Source: JAEUJM01 sp041918615 (GTDB taxonomy: Bacteria; Actinomycetota; Acidimicrobiia; Acidimicrobiales; DATDAH01). From it: DNA of 64,000 nucleotides. Below the pieces are notes generated by a model. The model was not told the DNA's origin. It saw nothing but the letters and a program-made list of their open reading frames with translations, and did not search any database. Every line of letters starts with the position of its first letter. Within the stretch, counting starts at the first letter, position 1. The stretch spans positions 186,001 through 250,000 of the forward strand of contig JAYRVH010000077.1 of assembly GCA_041918615.1 (NCBI GenBank), given 5' to 3'. The position numbers and the translations under genes are program-made. This document shows positions 59,901 through 64,000 of the stretch, in pieces.

Positions 59901-60796
59901 TTCGCACCTCGGCGAGCACGCCCGGCGGCCTGCAACGCCGCAATGGTCAGCGACCCGGGATCCGCAGCGGTCGACAGGTCGCTGCTGAGTACGTCGAGGA
60001 CGAACTTGCGGGTCTGGCGAGCGTCGATACCCGACGTGGCCAGCTCCTTGGCGACTGTACGAATCGCCCGGTCCTCGGCGAGCGCCTTGAGGCCGGGGTA
60101 CTGCTCCGACCAGGCATGCAACGTCGATTGAAGGATCTCGCCGACCGCTTCGGAGGTCGGCAGTGGGACCGCGATGGTGACGTCAGCCCGGGACCTGAGG
60201 GCAGCGTCGACGAGGTCTGGGAAGTTGGTCGTCACAACGGTGACCACGTTGGGGCTGCGATCGGCGAGTAGGTCGAGCGCCGTGAGGACGGCGTCGGTAG
60301 TCCGGTGGACGTCAACAGGGTTGGCCTCAAGGCTCACGCTTCCGCGGTGGATGGCGAGCGACTCGACCTCGTCGACCACAAGCACGGTGTAGTCGTCGCC
60401 CGCCAGTTCGGGGATCACCTCGGACAGGACCCGGTGAACCTCGCGCTGGGTTCGGCCGTGCTCGCCGCTCATCGCCTCGTGCGCTGCGAACTCGATCACG
60501 CGTACGGCAGCACCGCAGATCCTGCCGAGCGGCGAGGCGAGGTTCCGGGCGACGGTCGTCTTTCCGGTGCCCGGTGGCCCCTGCACCACGGCCAACCGAT
60601 TCACCGCTGTGGATGTGCGGTCCAGGTGGGCCGCCTGCAGCGTGAGGACTCCCCAGGCAAGCAGTTGATCCTTCTGCCCATCGAGGCCCAACAGGTTGTC
60701 CCAGGCTGCGTTATGTCGCTCGCCAGCGAACTCGTTCCGAACGATTCCGGTTGCTTCCACAAAGGCCTCCTCGGGGATCCACCGTAAGTGTAGCAC
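59897..60796 (-). CDS. TRIP13/Pch2-like AAA+ ATPase (CBASS Cap6)
   Basis: 299 aa. Walker A GPPGTGKT (73-80), Walker B VLVVDEVESLAIH (Asp142-Glu143), sensor 1 VVTVVTTNFPDLVDAAL and the arginine-finger region RSRADVTIAVPLP. The D-E-V-E-S-L string is typical of TRIP13/Pch2. In CBASS this ATPase unfolds the HORMA N-terminus and turns signalling off. GTG 60796 lies 8 nt after a minus-strand -10 (GATACT, 60810-60805) and fits a leaderless start; GTG 60760 has a good ribosome binding site (GAGGAGG) and gives 287 aa. First gene of the operon. Confidence 0.85.
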   Translation of the reverse strand: MLHLRWIPEEAFVEATGIVRNEFAGERHNAAWDNLLGLDGQKDQLLAWGVLTLQAAHLDRTSTAVNRLAVVQGPPGTGKTTVARNLASPLGRICGAAVRVIEFAAHEAMSGEHGRTQREVHRVLSEVIPELAGDDYTVLVVDEVESLAIHRGSVSLEANPVDVHRTTDAVLTALDLLADRSPNVVTVVTTNFPDLVDAALRSRADVTIAVPLPTSEAVGEILQSTLHAWSEQYPGLKALAEDRAIRTVAKELATSGIDARQTRKFVLDVLSSDLSTAADPGSLTIAALQAAGRARRGAK

Positions 60797-60823
60797 ATCA
60801 GAGTAGTATCACTCATATGTGCT
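60792..60823. promoter_or_regulatory. dyad operator over divergent promoters of the CBASS operon and its regulator
   Basis: AGCACAT (60792-60798) and ATGTGCT (60817-60823) are perfect inverted arms. Nested inside and on the same centre are GAGT (60801-60804) and ACTC (60811-60814). The plus-strand -10 TAGTAT (60804-60809) and minus-strand -10 GATACT (60810-60805) lie in the middle. A dimer bound here would block both promoters. Confidence 0.65.
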
Positions 60824-60843
60824 TCCGGGATCCCGCGTCATGA
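60817..60843 (+). CDS. leaderless 8-codon upstream reading frame (MCFRDPAS)
   Basis: ATG 60817 lies 7 nt after the -10 TAGTAT, the spacing of other leaderless genes here, so translation should start at the first base of the mRNA. The frame ends at TGA 60841-60843, which overlaps the regulator's ATG (ATGA). It would couple translation of the regulator to that of the short peptide. It has no known homologue that I can name. Confidence 0.4.
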   Translation: MCFRDPAS

Positions 60844-61787
60844 CTGGCCGAGCCGGACCGCTACGACTTGCTGACGTGCGAAAGCGTGTCGGGCGATCGC
60901 AGGCCGAGGTCGCGAACCTCATGCACACGACGCAGTCCGGAGTATCGAGGCTGGAGAGACAGGGAGATCTGCGCGTCTCTACGCTCCGCGAGTACGCAGC
61001 TGCGCTTGGGGGGCGCTTGCGCCTGACCATTGAGTGTGACGACGCGTCTTTCGACCTGGCTGTGGAGGGCGCTGAGTCTGGCGAGGAGCATCATCGGCAC
61101 TTCCGAATCATCTGGCAGGACTCCATCAGCCGAGCGCTGGTGCATGTTGGGTGGCTGGAGTACACCGGGGCATGGTTTGAGTTCACCTACACCGAACAGG
61201 CGCGCCGGCATGAGCGCTTCACGCCGTTCCCCGCCTTCCCGAATTTGGACGAGTCGTACAGGTCAGCGGAGCTGTTCCCGTACTTCTCGGTCCGGTTGAT
61301 CGACGCAGCTGATCCGAACTACGAGGCGGTGATGGACGCGATCGGACTAGCTGGCCGAGCCGCGACGCCGGTGGAACTCCTGGCGTTTGCTCCGGACTCG
61401 CAACACGACACCATCCAGGTCGTTCCGGAGCCAACCGAAGCCGAGGACGGGACTCTGCACCGGACGTTCCTCGTGTCGGGCTTTCGGTACGCGGATGACG
61501 TCACAAACGGAGAGGCGAGTCGCACCGTCGACCGGCTGGAGCGCGGCGCCCACTTGGATCTGACTCCGGAGCCGACGAATCCCTACAACCCGCGTGCGAT
61601 TCAGCTGGTCGCTGGAGGCACGCAGGTCGGTTGGTTGCCCGACTACCTCGTCGAGGAGGTGCACGGGTACAACGCGGCGGGCCGCAGGGTCGAGGTGGCT
61701 GTCGAACGAGCGAACGGGCCCGACACGCCATCTCACGTCCGCCTTCAGTGCCAGCTCGTGGTTGGCCCTCCTACTGCGAACACGTGA
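60840..61787 (+). CDS. XRE-family HTH protein with C-terminal HIRAN domain, probable CBASS regulator
   Basis: 315 aa. HTH (about 10-65): RLADVRKRVGRSQAEVANLM, then TTQSGVSRLERQGDLRVSTL and EYAAALGGRLRLTIE. A middle domain (about 80-225) has FPAFPNLDESYRSAELFPYF and FLVSGFRYADD. The HIRAN domain (about 235-310) has LTPEPTNPYNPRAIQLV and QVGWLPDYLVEEVHGYN. HIRAN domains elsewhere bind DNA ends or stalled forks, so this protein might sense DNA damage or phage DNA (inference). Transcribed away from the CBASS operon across a shared operator. ATG 60840 is coupled to a short upstream frame; GTG 60819 is in frame and could be used. Confidence 0.75.
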   Translation: MTGRAGPLRLADVRKRVGRSQAEVANLMHTTQSGVSRLERQGDLRVSTLREYAAALGGRLRLTIECDDASFDLAVEGAESGEEHHRHFRIIWQDSISRALVHVGWLEYTGAWFEFTYTEQARRHERFTPFPAFPNLDESYRSAELFPYFSVRLIDAADPNYEAVMDAIGLAGRAATPVELLAFAPDSQHDTIQVVPEPTEAEDGTLHRTFLVSGFRYADDVTNGEASRTVDRLERGAHLDLTPEPTNPYNPRAIQLVAGGTQVGWLPDYLVEEVHGYNAAGRRVEVAVERANGPDTPSHVRLQCQLVVGPPTANT

Positions 61788-61838
61788 GGGCCGGCACATG
61801 CGGGATGCCCCACCACCGTCGGGGGGCCTCCCGCACGG

Positions 61839-63206
61839 TCACTTCCGTCGCAGGATCCTCGCCGCCACGCGGTCGGCGGCGTCCGACTGCAGGGGGCGGC
61901 GGACGTGGGTGTAGATCTGGCTGGTGATGTGGATGCTGCTGTGGTCGAGGCGGTCGCTGACGACGTGGATGTCGATGCCGTCTTCCAGGGCAAGCGTGGC
62001 CCAGGTGTGGCGCAGGCCGTGGAGCTTCAGCCTCGGCACCGCCTCGCCGGGGTGGACCTTGTTGTGGGCTTCCTGCTTGCGGAGGAACTCGCGGCTGAAC
62101 CGTTCCGGGTGGATCGGCGTCCCGTCGGGGCGGCAGAAGATCCAGCCGTCGTCGTGGTAGCCGGCGCCGAGCATCTGCTTCAGTTCGGTCTGGCGGACCT
62201 GAAGGTCTCGGAGCATCGCCACGGTGCCGGGGTCGAGGGCGATGGTGTGCCCGCCCTTGGTCTTCGGCAGGTCCTTGATGACGACGAGGTGGTCGACCAT
62301 GCAGATCTGGCGGGACATGATCGCCGTTGCGTCGTCGAGGTTGATGTCCTCCCACTTCAGCCCGAGCACCTCGCCACGGCGTGAGCCGGAGGTGGCGAGG
62401 TAGAGCCAGACCGGCAGGTAGGGGCTCTCGGCCACGAAGTCCAGGAACCGGCCGAGCTGTTCGCCGGTCCAGGTGGTGTGGCGTCCCCGGCGGGTCGATG
62501 CCTCGGGCGGAGGAGTGGCGGCGTCGGCGACGTTGCGGGTGACCCGGTTCCAGCGCATCGCGTCGCGCAGGGCTGCGTGGATGATCGTGTGTACGTACCG
62601 CACCGTGCGGTTGCTCAGTCCCGGCGTCCTCGGCGCCGGCTTTGGCTGCTGGGCCCGGCGGTGCGCGGCAGCAACGGCGTCACGGGTGATCCCGGCTTGG
62701 TCGGGGAACTTCTCGCCGACGGCGTCGGCGACCTGCTGCCAGGTGTGGCCGTCGCCCTTGAGGTCGGCGATGAGATCGAGCACGGCCGGGGCGTGCTGGC
62801 GGGCTGGCGTGCCCGGTGGCCGTCGGCCGGAGTCGAGGAGCTTGCGGTACAGGGCGTTGAGGTCCATCGGCGTGAGCTCCTGGAGCCGGATGCCGCCGAT
62901 GCAGGGGGCGACGTGGAGCCGGATGTTGCGGGCGTAGCTGACGTAGGTGCTCTCCTCGAGTGTCGGTGGCCGTTGGGTCGGTAGCCACTCGTCGGCGAGG
63001 AACTCGGCGACGGTGAGCCGGTCGGGACGCACCCAGCTCCCGGTCGACATCGCGGTGAGGGCCTCGGCCCGGGCGGTCTCGGCCTGTTTGCGGGTGGCGA
63101 AACCGCCCTTCGACACCTGACGGCGGGTGCCGTCGCCGTCGGTGACGTAGAGGTAGTAGGTCCAGGTCGATCCGCGCTTGCGGATGTTGTTGCGGCCGGT
63201 GGTCAT
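61839..63206 (-). CDS. tyrosine recombinase/integrase
   Basis: 455 aa. Arm-binding start KRGSTWTYYLYVTDGDGTRR (AP2-like), core-binding domain from about 65, catalytic domain from about 235. Catalytic residues are in ATSGSRRGEVLGLKWEDI (Arg I), KLHGLRHTWATLAL (His-x-x-Arg) and ITSQIYTHVRRPL (Tyr). Between about residues 125 and 195 there is an inserted segment, LDLIADLKGDGHTWQQVADA, that looks like a small helix-turn-helix and is absent from common relatives. ATG 63206 follows AGGAGA. It probably inserted the element into tRNA-Leu(GAG). Confidence 0.93.
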   Translation of the reverse strand: MTTGRNNIRKRGSTWTYYLYVTDGDGTRRQVSKGGFATRKQAETARAEALTAMSTGSWVRPDRLTVAEFLADEWLPTQRPPTLEESTYVSYARNIRLHVAPCIGGIRLQELTPMDLNALYRKLLDSGRRPPGTPARQHAPAVLDLIADLKGDGHTWQQVADAVGEKFPDQAGITRDAVAAAHRRAQQPKPAPRTPGLSNRTVRYVHTIIHAALRDAMRWNRVTRNVADAATPPPEASTRRGRHTTWTGEQLGRFLDFVAESPYLPVWLYLATSGSRRGEVLGLKWEDINLDDATAIMSRQICMVDHLVVIKDLPKTKGGHTIALDPGTVAMLRDLQVRQTELKQMLGAGYHDDGWIFCRPDGTPIHPERFSREFLRKQEAHNKVHPGEAVPRLKLHGLRHTWATLALEDGIDIHVVSDRLDHSSIHITSQIYTHVRRPLQSDAADRVAARILRRK

Positions 63207-63485
63207 CGCCTTCTCCTGAGGACACGTCCGATGCGTGGTCGGAGCGGTTGGAAGGCGACGGACAGACCCCCGTCACGAGGGGCTCTCCGGGACCGGATCG
63301 GTCCTGGCGAGTGCGGTCGTCATCGTCGCGCCGAACGGTCGATCTGACCAGTCCCACCGCCGACAACCGGCGGTGTCGCACATCGGAGACAAGAAGATGC
63401 GAGGAATCTCGGATTTCTTGTCGAGATCCGACGCCAGAACGGCCTACCTATGTGACGGGATCTCCGCGCCCGTCCGGAGGTCACC
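63207..63485. other. intergenic region with inverted repeats, upstream of the integrase
   Basis: 279 nt without a gene, the divergent control region of the integrase and the winged-helix gene. It holds GACAAGAA (63388-63395) and TTCTTGTC (63415-63422), an 8-bp inverted repeat, and overlapping ATCTCG/CGAGAT and TCGGAT/ATCCGA pairs up to about 63430. Candidates are an operator or recombinase/excisionase arm sites. Part of the stretch is clearly AT-richer than its surroundings. Confidence 0.4.
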
Positions 63486-63935
63486 ATGGCAGCCGACCAG
63501 CTATCGCTCCTGGACCTCGATCCAGAGGCCCCGGTTCGCAAGCCGATGCGCCCGCGGGCGCGCCGCTCGACTCCGGCCCGACTCCCGACACCGACCAGGT
63601 CGACGGAGCTGACGGCGGGGGAGGTGCTGATCGAGCACCGATACCCGGCGGCCCTCGAGTTCCTGCGCGAGCACGGCCCCGACGCGGTGGCGGTGCTGTC
63701 CGTCCTGGTCGCCGATGCCGACCTGGTCGACAGTCGGCTGGTCGCGGCGGCGAGCACACGGGGTGTGGCGGAGCGGCTCGGGTTCCTGTCCAAGGACAGC
63801 GCTCACCGGCGACTGCGCCAGCTCCGCCGAGCCGGAGTGCTCGAAGCCCTCCCACCGACGGGACCGATGGACCCGCCCACCTACGTGGTCCACCTCGACG
63901 GCACCGGCATCACCGTCACCCACCCCTCCCGCTGA
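63486..63935 (+). CDS. winged-helix-like DNA-binding protein
   Basis: 149 aa. A basic, Pro/Arg-rich N-terminus (KPMRPRARRSTPARLP) precedes a helical region VLSVLVADADLVDSRLVAAA and an HTH-like segment VAERLGFLSKDSAHRRLRQL with wing-like RRAGVLEALPPTG. ATG 63486 follows CGGAGG. Helix-turn-helix proteins beside an integrase often control or start replication or excision of the element; which one applies here is not visible. Confidence 0.55.
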   Translation: MAADQLSLLDLDPEAPVRKPMRPRARRSTPARLPTPTRSTELTAGEVLIEHRYPAALEFLREHGPDAVAVLSVLVADADLVDSRLVAAASTRGVAERLGFLSKDSAHRRLRQLRRAGVLEALPPTGPMDPPTYVVHLDGTGITVTHPSR

Positions 63936-63947
63936 AGGAGCGACACC

Positions 63948-64000
63948 GTGACCGCAACGACCTCGGCGCAAGCGTCGCAACAACAGACAGACGAGTGCAC
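63948..64000 (+). CDS. start of a coding region cut by the window edge
   Basis: GTG 63948 follows GAAGGAG (63934-63940) 7 nt upstream and opens VTATTSAQASQQQTDEC. Only 17 codons are visible, so no function can be given. It is probably in one operon with the winged-helix gene, 12 nt after its stop. Confidence 0.4.
   Translation, partial: MTATTSAQASQQQTDEC

Noticed and set aside
57127..60796. Type II CBASS (Cap2/Cap3)
   Set aside because: No E1/E2-like or JAB-protease gene is present; the AAA+ ATPase with D-E-V-E-S-L points to the TRIP13/HORMA type.
60840..61787. XRE-HIRAN protein as the antitoxin of a HipBA-type pair
   Set aside because: There is no HipA-like kinase gene beside it; the divergent neighbour is the CBASS ATPase.
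61788..61838. GC-rich stretch near the integrase stop as attR
   Set aside because: It shares only a short G run with the tRNA 3' end and no continuous repeat.
1..64000. CRISPR arrays, rRNA genes or insertion sequences
   Set aside because: No spaced direct repeats, no rRNA core sequence, and no transposase were found on reading.

Overview
The window looks like chromosome of a high-GC Gram-positive bacterium, phylum Actinomycetota and most likely class Acidimicrobiia. This is inferred from GC-rich codon use, an ANTAR-type response regulator next to polA, an AftB-like arabinosyltransferase-type GT-C enzyme, the uvrC-rapZ-yvcK-gap-pgk-tpi-secG block, and many genes whose start codon lies only 6 to 9 nt after a TANNNT -10 box (leaderless mRNAs). 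No rRNA and no CRISPR array was seen.

Layout. 1-7.7 kb: a BsuPI-domain protein, a GroES-like protein, hisI and a tryptophan cluster (trpE, ygfZ-like, J-domain protein, trpC, trpF, trpB, trpA; no trpD or trpG). 7.8-12.5 kb: HU, Bcp peroxiredoxin, FabZ, and a reverse-strand fatty acid operon fabD-fabG-acpP-fabF. 12.6-19.4 kb: tRNA-Leu(CAA), small proteins, ANTAR regulator, polA, a methyltransferase and rpsA. 19.5-30.9 kb: a Tad/Flp pilus locus (CpaB, CpaE/TadZ, TadA, a VWA-TadB fusion, TadC), two reverse-strand Flp pilins, and a LuxR-type regulator with its histidine kinase. 31-49 kb: coaE, a membrane-bound spermidine-synthase-like protein, uvrB, uvrA (with a LexA/SOS box), several cell-envelope glycosyltransferase-type membrane proteins, nadA, and an internally deleted sulfatase pseudogene. 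49-56.9 kb: uvrC, a methyltransferase, rapZ (apparently starting at ATC), yvcK, gap, pgk, tpiA, secG and tRNA-Leu(GAG).

From the tRNA-Leu(GAG) to the right edge the sequence looks like an integrated element: visibly lower GC, a tyrosine integrase, a winged-helix protein, and as cargo an anti-phage CBASS operon. Its genes, on the reverse strand with overlapping or nearly touching ends, are a TRIP13-like AAA+ ATPase, two HORMA or HORMA-like proteins, a CD-NTase (cyclic oligonucleotide synthase) and a four-TM membrane effector resembling S-4TM. This is the type III (HORMA/TRIP13) CBASS layout. It is transcribed divergently from an XRE-HIRAN regulator, and a 32-bp interrupted dyad covers both -10 boxes. 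The regulator's mRNA appears to begin with a leaderless 8-codon reading frame whose stop overlaps the regulator's ATG. This control region is the most interesting part of the window.

All family names are from reading motifs by eye; no database search was run.
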